64,000 nucleotides of DNA, taken from NCBI RefSeq assembly GCF_000224085.1, contig NC_015945.1:1003501-1067500 (forward strand), written 5' to 3'. The stretch's first letter is position 1, and each line of letters starts with the position of its first letter. Of this stretch, positions 33,353-42,924 are shown in pieces. The DNA is from Allomuricauda ruestringensis DSM 13258 (GTDB lineage Bacteria; Bacteroidota; Bacteroidia; Flavobacteriales; Flavobacteriaceae). A model generated the notes under the pieces. It did not search any database and was not told the DNA's origin. It saw only the letters and a list, made by a program, of their open reading frames with translations. A program made the translations under genes and the position numbers.

Positions 33353-34372
33353 TCAATGCGCAATGGAATCCCTGATCACCAAGGTGGGTTCCAAGATTTT
33401 GGTTTGATAGGTTTCTTCCTCCGCTTCGCTCTCTACTTTATCTATCAACATTTTTGCGGCCTCTTCGCCCATTTTTTCCCCATGTTGTGCCACAACAGTA
33501 AGGCTTGGGTTGGCATATTTGGACAGCACCCCATCGGTAAATCCTATAAAAGATATATCTTCTGGTATCTTTAGTCCCTTTTTCTGCACAAATCGCATAC
33601 CGCAGACCGCAAAGATTTCATTTACGCACAAAACGGCATCCGGTTCCTTATTGTCCAAAAAGGTTTTTATGGCCCCTTCGTCCATTTCCATTGAGGGCAT
33701 TTTCAATATCATGGATTCGTCGATTCCAAGGGGACTCTCCTTCAATGCTTTGAGATACCCTTTGGTGCGGGCTTTACTAACGCTCAAATAGTCATCCGTA
33801 GTAATCAGGGCTATTCGTTTTTTTCCCTGATCGATAAACTTTTTTGTTGCCTGGTAAGCGCCCAGCTTATCATCAATGATTACTTTATCACATTCCACCT
33901 CATGGGTAATCCTATCAAAAAGCACCACGGGGATGCCCTGCTCGGTAACTTCTTTTAAATGATTGTAATCGCCTTTTTCTTGTGTTTCGGAAGAGAGTGA
34001 CATTATAAAGCCATCAATACTGCCATTGGCGAGCATTTCCATGTTGATGACCTCCTTGTCAAAAGATTCCTCGGAAAGACATACAATAACGTTATATCCC
34101 CTGGCATTTGCATATTTTTCGATACCCCGAATGACCGTTGTAAAAAAATGATGTACAATATCCGGGATTACAACTCCAATATTCTTGGTACGCTTATTCT
34201 TTAAGCTTATTGCAATATTGTTGGGCTTATAGTTGTAAAGTTTTGCAAAGGCCTGTATCTTTTCTTTGGTATCCCTACCTATTTCCTCACTGTTCTTAAG
34301 TGCTTTGGAAACCGTTGATATGGACACTTCAAGTTCTCTGGCTATATCTTTTAAGGTAATCTTTGATTTCAA
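33353..34372 (-). CDS. LacI-family transcriptional regulator with TTG start
   Basis: The 339-residue protein has an N-terminal HTH (ITLKDIARELEVSISTVSKALKNSEEIGRDTKEKI, with hinge helix region YNYKPNNIAISLK) and a periplasmic-binding-like sensor domain (KNIGVVIPDIVHHFFTTVIRGIE). There is no ATG in front of the HTH: the frame opens with TTG at 34372 after an in-frame TAA, so TTG is very probably the start. It is the first gene of the minus-strand operon and faces susC; the dyad at 34622-34635 is its likely operator. The inducer may be an oligosaccharide released by the GH13 enzyme. Confidence 0.92.
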   Translation of the reverse strand: MKSKITLKDIARELEVSISTVSKALKNSEEIGRDTKEKIQAFAKLYNYKPNNIAISLKNKRTKNIGVVIPDIVHHFFTTVIRGIEKYANARGYNVIVCLSEESFDKEVINMEMLANGSIDGFIMSLSSETQEKGDYNHLKEVTEQGIPVVLFDRITHEVECDKVIIDDKLGAYQATKKFIDQGKKRIALITTDDYLSVSKARTKGYLKALKESPLGIDESMILKMPSMEMDEGAIKTFLDNKEPDAVLCVNEIFAVCGMRFVQKKGLKIPEDISFIGFTDGVLSKYANPSLTVVAQHGEKMGEEAAKMLIDKVESEAEEETYQTKILEPTLVIRDSIAH

Positions 34373-34729
34373 GGGATAGATAATTTATACTTTTTGGGAT
34401 ATACTCAAATAAAAATAAGTAACTGACCAAATTACACTTTTTGACAAAAACAAAATAACCACTTGAAAATCACTTCTTGAATTAGTTGCCCCAATCAAAG
34501 AATAAAAATGTTATATTAGTAGCAATATTGCGGAATCCGTAATTATGAATACACTTTTTAAGATTTAAGCAAGTAAGCTGTTTAAGTTTTGTAAAAAATA
34601 CACTTCTTAAAGTTATCAACACGAAACCGTTTTCGTCGTGTTTTGCAATATAGTTAAATTTAGATTAACCTTTTTTTTATATATGTTTAACACTTGAATT
34701 AAAATTAACTAAACTTAAATTAATTATTT
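34373..34729. promoter_or_regulatory. Divergent lacI-susC control region (357 bp)
   Basis: This is the only gap over 300 bp. It is very AT-rich. It holds the LacI-like dyad (34622-34635), a second dyad ATTGCGGAATCCGTAAT (34527-34543), and a 14-bp direct repeat with one mismatch (AATACACTTTTTAA at 34548, AATACACTTCTTAA at 34597). A weak promoter candidate for susC is TTTC (34631-34634), 20 bases, TAAATTTA (34655-34662). No ORF or structured RNA is evident. Confidence 0.5.
34622..34635. promoter_or_regulatory. Candidate LacI-family operator
   Basis: CGAAACCGTTTTCG is an imperfect 14-bp dyad of the CGxAAxCG-TTxxCG type bound by LacI-family proteins. It lies inside a longer dyad with arms AACACGA and TCGTGTT (34618-34642) and overlaps the -33 box of the weak susC promoter, so binding would repress susC. 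Confidence 0.55.
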
Positions 34730-37700
34730 ATGAAAATTACGCTACTAAGAAGCTTTTTGTTGCTTGGGGCATTTTTATGCTTTGGGATGGCGAAAGCTCA
34801 GACAGTATCAGGTACTGTTTCGGATGCGAATGGGCCGTTGCCAGGGGCAAGCGTATTGGTAAAAGGCACTACCAATGGTACGCAGACCGATTTTGATGGT
34901 AACTACACCCTTAACAATGTTGAAGATGCTGCAACATTGGTTTTTAGCTACATTGGATACAAGACCGTGGAAATTGCGGTCAATGGCCAATCCAGCATTA
35001 ATGTCACCTTGGAAGAAGACGCACAAGCTTTGGATGAAGTGGTAATTATTGGTTACGGTCAAACCACAGTAAAAGATGCAACCGGTTCTGTTACAGCAGT
35101 TACCTCTGAAGATTTTAACGGAGGTGTTATCGCTTCTCCCGAACAATTAATTCAGGGTAAGACCGCAGGTGTACAGATTACCCAAGCGAGTGGTGAGCCT
35201 GGAGCTGGCATGAATCTAAGGATTAGAGGTTCTAACTCGATTCGCTCCAACAACAATCCACTTTTCGTAGTGGATGGAGTACCATTGTCTGGAGAGTCAA
35301 CCACACCCTCTGGTGGTGATGTAATTAATGGGAGTAATGCTACAAGAAACCCATTAAACTTTATCAACCCAAACGATATTGAGAGCATGTCGATTCTTAA
35401 AGATGCTTCGGCCACTGCTATCTATGGTTCTCGTGGTGCCAATGGTGTTGTGATCATTACTACCAAAAGCGGTAAAACTGGACAAGGTGGTGTGTGGGAA
35501 TTCAGCTCAAACCTGAGTATTTCTTCACCAGCCAATGAATATGATCTTTTTGACCGTAATGAGTTCTTGGCGGCCACTGCCTCCGAAAGAAGTCAAGAAA
35601 TTGCAGATGCAAGTGATTTTGGATTTAATACCGATTGGCAAGATTATATTACCAGAACCGTTGCTTCACAAAATCAAAACCTTTCATACTCCAGAAATTA
35701 TGGTAGTGGTAACGTAAGAGCTACTTTCTCTTATGGAAAGCAATTTGGTGTTATTGAAAAATCGGCCCAAGAACGTATTACTGGAAGAATTAATGCAACT
35801 CAAAGGTTCTTGGACGATAAGCTAAGATTAAACCTTCAAGCTTCGCTTTCTCGTGTAAATGATGATGCCCCTCCAATTAGTGGTACTTCGGGAGCAAGTG
35901 GTAACTTGATAGGTGCTGCATACTCCGCCAACCCAACTTGGCCAGCAAGTTCAAGTTTTTTCTTGGAAGGTAACCAGTTGAACCCGGCCAACTATTTATC
36001 AAACTTCCAATCAGTAACAAATACCAACCGTGCACTGATCAACTTTTCAGCGGAGTATGATTTCATACCTGAACTTACTGGAAAGGTTAGTGTGGGCTAC
36101 GATGACTCGGATGCAGAAGCATTATCTTCTATATCAGGAAACGCAAATAACTTTAATCGTGTTACGGGGAATGGTCAAACAGCCTTTAATAATTTAAACG
36201 CTACAAGTAAGCTTTTGGAAGCTACCCTTAACTATAAAAAGGATTTCGACAATTCTTCTTTGGATGTTATCATAGGTTACTCCTTTCAAGATTTCCGTAG
36301 AAGAGGCTTTAACTCACAAGGTTGGCAATCACCAACAACTGACCTCAATGCCATGGGTCAGCTTCTAATCGACGATGTCAACAACATTAGAGCTAGTATC
36401 GATGGACCATACCAACAAGCAGGTTATGCACCGAACGGTTCTTTTATAAACAGTATCAATCCTTTTGAGGATACTGCGACCCTAGATGTTGCCTCTGGCG
36501 CATATACCTCTGTTTGGATAGATACTTTCGACAACACCGATGAACTTCAATCTTTCTTTGCAAGAGCCAACTACAGCCTAATGGATAAATACTTGTTTAC
36601 CGCCACGGTAAGAGCAGATGGTTCTTCAAGGTTTGGTGAAAATAACAATTATGGATACTTCCCTTCCGGTGCCTTTGCCTGGAAACTTAACGAGGAAGAT
36701 TTTATTGGAGAGGCATTCTCTACATTGAAGTTGAGATTGGGAGCAGGTATTACCGGTAACCAAGAAGGTCTGGGGTACGCCAACTATTTAAGAAGGGTAC
36801 GTTTTGCAGGACCTGGTATTAGTGATAGTGGTGAAATTATTAGACCAGGTGCGCAGACAGTAGCGGTACAAAACCCAGAACTGAAGTGGGAGTCAACATT
36901 GGACTTGAACATTGGTTTGGACTTTGGGTTCAATCTAGACAGGTTCAGTGGTTCCATTGATTTGTACAGAAAAGAAACAAAGGATCTATTGTTCAGACAA
37001 GGAGCCGCTGCCCCGGCAGCCGATCCATTTGTTTTCAAAAACTTAAAGGATGGTACTGTAATCAACCAAGGTGTTGAAGTAGCATTGAACTATGATTTTA
37101 TTCAATCACAGGATGTAACATTCTCGTCCTCCTTAAACGTAGCATACAACAAGAATACGGTAGAAGGATTGAATGGTCTTACCGCTAACTTCGGTGCTTT
37201 GAACGGACCTGGACTAACCGATGCTTTCGCCCAGCGTTTAGGAGAAGGAAGATCTTTGTTCTCTTATTACATGGCCGAATATGCTGAAGACAGTAATGGG
37301 AACCCAGATTTCAATCCTGATCAAAAAGATTTTGTTGACGAAGATGGGCTTCCTGATGTAAACGCTGGTCTATCCCTTAACCTTAGGGTGAAAAACTGGG
37401 ATGCAGCTGCTTATTTTGCAGGGCAATTTGGATTCTCTGTTTACAACAATACAGCCAACGCATTCTTGAACAGGCCAACCTTTGAAACAACAAGAAACGC
37501 TACCCAAAGAGCTTTGGACACCAACGTTAGCCAAGAAGTTTCCACTTTGTACTTGGAAAAAGGTGATTTTGTAAGGTTGCAAAACGCAAGCATCGGATAC
37601 AACGTACCCCTTAGTGGAGAAGGCACACTAAAAAGTTTAAGATTGTCGCTTACAGGGCAAAACTTATTTTTGATTACCGATTATAGCGGATTAGATCCAG

Positions 37701-37813
37701 AAGTATCATCCTCTACAGGAGACTTTGGTACTGGTATACCCAGCGCAAGTATAGATTATACTGCTTTCCCAAGACCAAGAACTGTTACATTAGGGATCAA
37801 CGCTAAATTTTAA
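34730..37813 (+). CDS. susC: SusC/RagA-type TonB-linked outer-membrane transporter
   Basis: The 1027-residue protein has a signal peptide (to about 24, ending MAKAQ), a CarboxypepD-like domain (VSGTVSDANGPLPGASVLVKGTTNGTQTDFDGNYTL, about 26-95), the SusC-specific DEVVIIGYG (102-110), a plug domain with LRIRGSNSIRSNNNPLFVVDGVPL and SILKDASATAIYGSRGANGVVIITTKSG, then a 22-strand barrel ending in Phe. It imports oligosaccharides or other large nutrients using TonB energy. It forms an operon with susD (10 bp). The LacI regulator and GH13 gene face it. The substrate is probably an alpha-glucan but this is inferred from the neighbour only. Confidence 0.96.
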   Translation: MKITLLRSFLLLGAFLCFGMAKAQTVSGTVSDANGPLPGASVLVKGTTNGTQTDFDGNYTLNNVEDAATLVFSYIGYKTVEIAVNGQSSINVTLEEDAQALDEVVIIGYGQTTVKDATGSVTAVTSEDFNGGVIASPEQLIQGKTAGVQITQASGEPGAGMNLRIRGSNSIRSNNNPLFVVDGVPLSGESTTPSGGDVINGSNATRNPLNFINPNDIESMSILKDASATAIYGSRGANGVVIITTKSGKTGQGGVWEFSSNLSISSPANEYDLFDRNEFLAATASERSQEIADASDFGFNTDWQDYITRTVASQNQNLSYSRNYGSGNVRATFSYGKQFGVIEKSAQERITGRINATQRFLDDKLRLNLQASLSRVNDDAPPISGTSGASGNLIGAAYSANPTWPASSSFFLEGNQLNPANYLSNFQSVTNTNRALINFSAEYDFIPELTGKVSVGYDDSDAEALSSISGNANNFNRVTGNGQTAFNNLNATSKLLEATLNYKKDFDNSSLDVIIGYSFQDFRRRGFNSQGWQSPTTDLNAMGQLLIDDVNNIRASIDGPYQQAGYAPNGSFINSINPFEDTATLDVASGAYTSVWIDTFDNTDELQSFFARANYSLMDKYLFTATVRADGSSRFGENNNYGYFPSGAFAWKLNEEDFIGEAFSTLKLRLGAGITGNQEGLGYANYLRRVRFAGPGISDSGEIIRPGAQTVAVQNPELKWESTLDLNIGLDFGFNLDRFSGSIDLYRKETKDLLFRQGAAAPAADPFVFKNLKDGTVINQGVEVALNYDFIQSQDVTFSSSLNVAYNKNTVEGLNGLTANFGALNGPGLTDAFAQRLGEGRSLFSYYMAEYAEDSNGNPDFNPDQKDFVDEDGLPDVNAGLSLNLRVKNWDAAAYFAGQFGFSVYNNTANAFLNRPTFETTRNATQRALDTNVSQEVSTLYLEKGDFVRLQNASIGYNVPLSGEGTLKSLRLSLTGQNLFLITDYSGLDPEVSSSTGDFGTGIPSASIDYTAFPRPRTVTLGINAKF

Positions 37814-37823
37814 AAAAAAAGCA

Positions 37824-39455
37824 ATGAAAAATATTATAAAAGAAACTAACAAATATTTGACACTCACACTATTCGTGGGTGTCATGCTGACTTCCTGCAC
37901 CGATTTGGAAGTAGAGCCAACGGATTCGTTATTGGCTGAGGGTTTCACAGGAATAGAGACTGCTGAAGCTGCATCCAGTCAAATCACTGCGATGTATAAT
38001 GATTTATATGGCTATATTGGTACACAAGCCAACCTATATGCATTGAATGAAGTTACCACCGACGCCCTTTTGGTTCCAACTAGAGGTTCCGACTGGGGAG
38101 ATAATGGTATATGGAGACAATTGCACCAACATTCCTGGACACCGGAACACCAATATATTTTAGCCGTTTGGAACGACTGGAATGGCCTGCAATTACAAGC
38201 TAGTGAAGTTTTGGATTCAAGATCTGCATCTTCCGCTGAAGCTACTGGACATGCGGCATTCATAAGAGGTTTATCCATGTTCATCATTCTAGACAATTTT
38301 GGACAAGTACCTTTTAGAGATACTGAATCTGCAGATCCATTAGGCGATCCAGAAGTACTGACCGGTGATGATGCGGTTTCTTTCATATTAAGTGATTTGG
38401 ATACCGCCATCTCCAATCTTCCTACATCTGTTGCAGGTGATGACAACTTGAGAGCTACCAAGGCTGCCGCCAGATTCCTTAAAGCAAAAGTACTACTGAA
38501 CAGACATATCTATAACGGTTCAGGTACTGCAGCTGCTGCTGATATGAACGAAGTTATTTCGTTGGTAGATGGCATCGAAGGCGACGGATACGAATTAGCT
38601 TCTGATTACTTTGATATTTTTGTGCCAGGTGCCGATACCGAAACTATTTGGTATGCACAAGCCTCTGCAGGCGCTAGAATATTTCACACCTTGCACTATA
38701 ACTCTACCGAGTTAGGTGGTGGTGGCTGGAACGGTTTCAGTACTTTGGCCGAGTTTTACGATTTGTTCGAAGGTGATGCCAATAGCAACGCAGGACTTAA
38801 TGATGGAACATTGAATGATGGTCAGGAAGAGCGTAGAGGATTTGTTCCTCCTGGTGGTATTGCTTTTGATGGCAGCTACGGCACGGACGAAAACAGTGAC
38901 GGTATTGTTGATGGTTCCAACGTAGGTTTTGGATTCCTAATCGGACAACAATATGGTCCTAACGGTGCTGCACTTGAAGATAGAAATGGTAACCCTTTGA
39001 GCTTTACCAGAGAATTCGTTAGTGCGGTAGATGGTCAGCCAAGCCTAGTTGACAACAACGAAGTAACCGGTATTCGTGTTATCAAATATAATCCAAGAGA
39101 CGGTGCCTTCGCCAACCATATCATTTTCTTCAGGTATTCAGATGCTTATTTGATGAAAGCTGAAGCCATGATGAGAAGTGGTGGTGACCCAACTACTATG
39201 ATTAATGAGTTGAGAACTATGAGAGGGGCTGCTCCGCTTGCTTCTGTAACAGGACAAGACCTTTTGGACGAAAGAGCTCGTGAATTGTATACCGAAGGTT
39301 GGAGAAGAAACGATATGATTCGTTTTGGACAATACACCAAAGACTGGGATTTTAAAGAAGCTGATGCTGTGGGAGACGTGAACCGTCAATTGTTCCCAAT
39401 ACCATCTGCCCAACTTATTCTTAACCCTAACTTGGTTCAGAACCCAGGCTACTAA
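37824..39455 (+). CDS. susD: SusD/RagB surface lipoprotein
   Basis: The 543-residue protein has a lipobox (VGVMLTSC, Cys25) and is of SusD type: LEVEPTDSLLAEGFTGIETAEAA at the N-terminus, an alpha-helical TPR core (FIRGLSMFIILDNFGQVPFRD, AARFLKAKVLLNRHIYNG) and the C-terminal LMKAEAMMRSGGDPTTMINELRTMRG...LLDERARELYTEGWRRNDMIRFGQY. It caps SusC and binds the ligand at the surface. Acidic residues soon after the Cys (CTDLE) fit a surface-export signal. A strong terminator follows. Confidence 0.96.
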   Translation: MKNIIKETNKYLTLTLFVGVMLTSCTDLEVEPTDSLLAEGFTGIETAEAASSQITAMYNDLYGYIGTQANLYALNEVTTDALLVPTRGSDWGDNGIWRQLHQHSWTPEHQYILAVWNDWNGLQLQASEVLDSRSASSAEATGHAAFIRGLSMFIILDNFGQVPFRDTESADPLGDPEVLTGDDAVSFILSDLDTAISNLPTSVAGDDNLRATKAAARFLKAKVLLNRHIYNGSGTAAAADMNEVISLVDGIEGDGYELASDYFDIFVPGADTETIWYAQASAGARIFHTLHYNSTELGGGGWNGFSTLAEFYDLFEGDANSNAGLNDGTLNDGQEERRGFVPPGGIAFDGSYGTDENSDGIVDGSNVGFGFLIGQQYGPNGAALEDRNGNPLSFTREFVSAVDGQPSLVDNNEVTGIRVIKYNPRDGAFANHIIFFRYSDAYLMKAEAMMRSGGDPTTMINELRTMRGAAPLASVTGQDLLDERARELYTEGWRRNDMIRFGQYTKDWDFKEADAVGDVNRQLFPIPSAQLILNPNLVQNPGY

Positions 39456-39486
39456 TAATTCAAAGTTTAAGCTGTTTTTATATATG

Positions 39487-39512
39487 AAAAGACCACCGAT
39501 CGGTGGTCTTTT
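39487..39512 (+). terminator. Terminator after susD
   Basis: A perfect 26-base palindrome with half AAAAGACCACCGA is followed by CTTTTT. It lies 31 bp after the susD stop and should end or reduce transcription before the VCBS genes; it could work in both directions. Confidence 0.85.
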
Positions 39513-39517
39513 CTTTT

Positions 39518-39561
39518 TAACCTAACCTATATTAATCAAATATTAGTCTTTTCTTAGGTTA
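39518..39561. promoter_or_regulatory. Inverted and direct repeats before the first VCBS gene
   Basis: TAACCTAA (39518-39525) and TTAGGTTA (39554-39561) form an 8-bp inverted pair 28 bp apart. TATTAATCA occurs twice in the region. This may be a regulator site for the VCBS operon; no TAnnTTTG box was found nearby. Confidence 0.35.
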
Positions 39562-39621
39562 ATATTAATCATTTACACCTTATAACATACTGAGTAAATA
39601 GTTATATTATCCCAGCTATCG

Positions 39622-42600
39622 ATGAAAGAAATGAGAGGACAGCTCTGTATTATTTTTTTATTACTGTTAACCTTGATAAGTTGCAATACAAACAAGCAGA
39701 ACAAACTGTTTGTTTTAAAAAGCTCCAAGGATACAGGGATAAAATTCAAAAATCAGCTCAAACAAACCCCAGAGCTCAATATCCTAAACTACCTTTATTT
39801 TTATAACGGAGCAGGTGTTGCAGCAGGGGACTTCAATGGAGATGGCCTTGTGGACCTATACTTTACCTCTAACCAAGAATCGGACAGATTATACTTAAAC
39901 CAAGGTGATTTCAAATTCGTAGATGTTACCGCTCCATCGCAAATAATCAACAAAACAGGTTGGACCACCGGAGTTACCCACGCCGATGTCAACAACGATG
40001 GTCTTCTCGACATATACGTATGCAAAGTCGGAGATCATGAGACTATTCGTGGTCAAAATCTCCTCTTCATCAATCAAGGAAATAACGAACAAGGTATCCC
40101 AACATTTAAGGAGGAAGCCGCTAAATATGGATTGGATTTTATAGGATATTCCACCCAAGCAGCCTTTTTTGATTATGACCTGGACGGCGATCTGGATATG
40201 TACTTAATGAACCATTCCGTAAATCCAAACCGCTCTTATGGGAAAGGTTCCAAACGAAAAATAGTGGATTCCATGTCCGGCGATATACTGTTTAAAAATG
40301 AAAATGGCCAATACATTGATGCCTCCAAAGAAGCTGGAATATTCCAAGGAACCATAGGGTACGGATTGGGACTCGCCATAAGCGATGTCAACAATGATGG
40401 ATATCCCGATATTTACATCGGTAACGATTTTTTTGAAAACGATTACCTCTACATCAACCAAAAAGATGGTACGTTTAAAGAAGCTATTTCGGAAGATGAC
40501 ACCAAACTCGGTCACACCACCCATTTTTCCATGGGCAATGATATCGCCGACATTAATAACGATGGCCTTTCCGATATTTTATCATTGGACATGCTTCCAG
40601 AAGATTTGGAAGCCTATAAAACATCTGGGCTGGAACACCCCTACCCTGTGTATCAACAATACCTAAAGAATGGTTTTGCACCTCAATACATGTCAAACGC
40701 TCTGCATTTAAATTTGGATGGCGAAAACTTTGGGGAAATTGCCAACTTAAGTGGCATTGATGCTACAGAATGGTCTTGGGGAGCACTTTTTGCCGATTAT
40801 GACAACGACGGTTTCAAAGACCTTTTTATTTCCAATGGAATACAAGGCGTAACCAACGATATGGATTACATCAACTATATATCCAATGAAGAAATTCAAA
40901 AAAACATAGAACAAGGCTTGTCTGACAAGGATATGGAGCTTATCGACCGTCTGCCCAAGAAAAAAGTACAGAACTATTTCTACAAAAATAAAGGAGGAAC
41001 GGAATTCGAAAATGTTACAGCCACTTGGGGACCTCAAATAGACTCATACAGCAATGGCTCCGTGTATACCGATTTGGATAACGACGGCGATTTGGATTTG
41101 GTGGTCAACAATGTGAACCAAGAAGCCTTTATTATGGAGAACACCCTAAAGGGTGGCAATTTCCTTAAAATCCAGTTTGATGGGAGCCCTAAAAATAAAT
41201 TTGGCATCGGTTTAAAAGCAATTGTATTCGGTAAAAATGGAAAATCGGTCCAAGAAAATATCCCCACCCGTGGATTTATGTCGGCCAAAGACAACAGTCT
41301 AAACTTTGGTGTCGGTAAGGATTCCATAATTGATTCCATTCAAATTATATGGCCACAAGGAAAGTTTGAAACCCTAAAACATGTAAAAGCAAACCAAATA
41401 TTAAAGGTTTCGCAGTCCAACGCATCTGGCGACTATTATGCAACAAAGCATAACGAGACAACATCTAACTATACGACATTAAATAGATTGGACTTTGTCC
41501 ACAAAGAATATGCAACACTGGATTTTGATCGTAATCCCCTCATCCCCTTTGCCTACTCCAACGAAGGCCCGTCTATCTCCGTCGCAGATATCAACAACGA
41601 TGGCTTTGATGATATTTTTATTAGTGGGGGTAAAAAACAGGCTTCAAAACTGTACCTTCAAGATGCTGAAAGCAATTTCAAAGAACATCAAAATGAACTT
41701 TTTGAAGAAGATGCCATTAATGAAGATACCGACCATGTATTTGCGGATATTGATAATGACGGCGACCTTGATTTGGTCGTGGTCAGTGGTGGCAACGAAT
41801 TCACCAATGGCAAACCGCTCCAACCCAGGCTGTACCGAAACAATGATGGCCGGCTTTTAAAAGAGAATACTTTAACACAAATTGAAGTCAACGCATCCAA
41901 AATAGATGCCGTTGATTTTGACAATGATGGGGATTTGGATTTATTTATTGCTTCCAACGCAGTACCAACACAATTTGGGGTAAAAGCCAAGCAATACCTT
42001 TTAGAGAATGATGGAACAGGAAGCTTTAAAGAAGTACCCACTTCCTTTGCTCGAGACCTTCAAGATGTTGGAAACATAAAAGACTTTGTTTGGAAAGATA
42101 TTGATGGCAACGGATTCCCGGACCTTATCGTAGCCGGACATTGGACTCCAGTAACCATCTTTATGAACAACGGGGAACAGCTTTCTTCTCAAAAAAATAA
42201 CGGACTTGACAATACAAATGGATGGTGGAACAGCATTAAACTTGCAGATTTGGACAATGATGGAGATTTGGATATCCTTGCTGGTAATTGGGGACGTAAT
42301 ACAAAGTTCAGCGCATCCCCGGAAAAACCTATCACCCTCTATATTAACGATTTTGACGACAACGGGTCCATTGAAACCGTAGTAACCCATTTTCATGGTG
42401 AACGAGAGACCGCTTTTGCTTCCAAGGATGAATTGGCCAAGCAAATGCCCTTTTTAAATAAAAAATTCCTCTTCTACAAAGATTTTGCGAAAGCCTCCCT
42501 AGAAGAACTTTTTGGGAAAGATAAATTAGAAGAAGCTACCAAAAGAAAGGTGTACACGCTAAGCACTTCCTATTTTGAAAATGACGGCAATAACAACTTC

Positions 42601-42924
42601 TCGGAGAAGCAACTGCCCTACTTGGTGCAATCCTCATCCGTAAACGATATTTACTTGGTAAAAAATGATAAAGAAAGGATTAATGAAATATTAATGGTGG
42701 GCAATAATTTTGAGATAAGTACCCAACTTGGTAGATTGGATGCTTCACACGGATTTTTATTGCAGAATGATGAACACGGTAATGTGGGTTGGAAGCAAAA
42801 CTTGGGAATTTCCGGTGCAGCCAGAAAAATTGAAAAAATAACAATCAATGGGAAAGAGGAGTTCATCATAACGATGAACAATGATGCTCCCGCTTTTTTG
42901 GTCAAAAAACAGAACGATAAATGA
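39622..42924 (+). CDS. Giant FG-GAP/VCBS-ASPIC lipoprotein 1
   Basis: The 1100-residue protein has a lipobox (LLLLTLISC, Cys21). Repeats with the calcium-loop pattern DxNxDGxxD are found throughout (DFNGDGLVDLYF, DVNNDGLLDIYV, DYDLDGDLDMYL, DINNDGFDDIFI), grouped in two blocks around residues 60-450 and 650-1000. Between them (about 510-600) lies an ASPIC/UnbV-type domain (FGIGLKAIVFGKNGKSVQENIPTRGFMSA...IIWPQGKFETL). The layout suggests two integrin-like beta-propellers joined by ASPIC, held on the outer membrane. Binding of a ligand or a partner protein is more likely than catalysis. It overlaps the next paralogue by 4 bp. Confidence 0.9.
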   Translation: MKEMRGQLCIIFLLLLTLISCNTNKQNKLFVLKSSKDTGIKFKNQLKQTPELNILNYLYFYNGAGVAAGDFNGDGLVDLYFTSNQESDRLYLNQGDFKFVDVTAPSQIINKTGWTTGVTHADVNNDGLLDIYVCKVGDHETIRGQNLLFINQGNNEQGIPTFKEEAAKYGLDFIGYSTQAAFFDYDLDGDLDMYLMNHSVNPNRSYGKGSKRKIVDSMSGDILFKNENGQYIDASKEAGIFQGTIGYGLGLAISDVNNDGYPDIYIGNDFFENDYLYINQKDGTFKEAISEDDTKLGHTTHFSMGNDIADINNDGLSDILSLDMLPEDLEAYKTSGLEHPYPVYQQYLKNGFAPQYMSNALHLNLDGENFGEIANLSGIDATEWSWGALFADYDNDGFKDLFISNGIQGVTNDMDYINYISNEEIQKNIEQGLSDKDMELIDRLPKKKVQNYFYKNKGGTEFENVTATWGPQIDSYSNGSVYTDLDNDGDLDLVVNNVNQEAFIMENTLKGGNFLKIQFDGSPKNKFGIGLKAIVFGKNGKSVQENIPTRGFMSAKDNSLNFGVGKDSIIDSIQIIWPQGKFETLKHVKANQILKVSQSNASGDYYATKHNETTSNYTTLNRLDFVHKEYATLDFDRNPLIPFAYSNEGPSISVADINNDGFDDIFISGGKKQASKLYLQDAESNFKEHQNELFEEDAINEDTDHVFADIDNDGDLDLVVVSGGNEFTNGKPLQPRLYRNNDGRLLKENTLTQIEVNASKIDAVDFDNDGDLDLFIASNAVPTQFGVKAKQYLLENDGTGSFKEVPTSFARDLQDVGNIKDFVWKDIDGNGFPDLIVAGHWTPVTIFMNNGEQLSSQKNNGLDNTNGWWNSIKLADLDNDGDLDILAGNWGRNTKFSASPEKPITLYINDFDDNGSIETVVTHFHGERETAFASKDELAKQMPFLNKKFLFYKDFAKASLEELFGKDKLEEATKRKVYTLSTSYFENDGNNNFSEKQLPYLVQSSSVNDIYLVKNDKERINEILMVGNNFEISTQLGRLDASHGFLLQNDEHGNVGWKQNLGISGAARKIEKITINGKEEFIITMNNDAPAFLVKKQNDK

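Noticed and set aside
29385..39455. A classical starch utilisation (Sus) locus
   Set aside because: susC, susD, GH13 and a LacI regulator are present, but SusE/F-like proteins, GH97/GH65 enzymes and a sugar transporter are missing, so I call it only a glucan-type locus.
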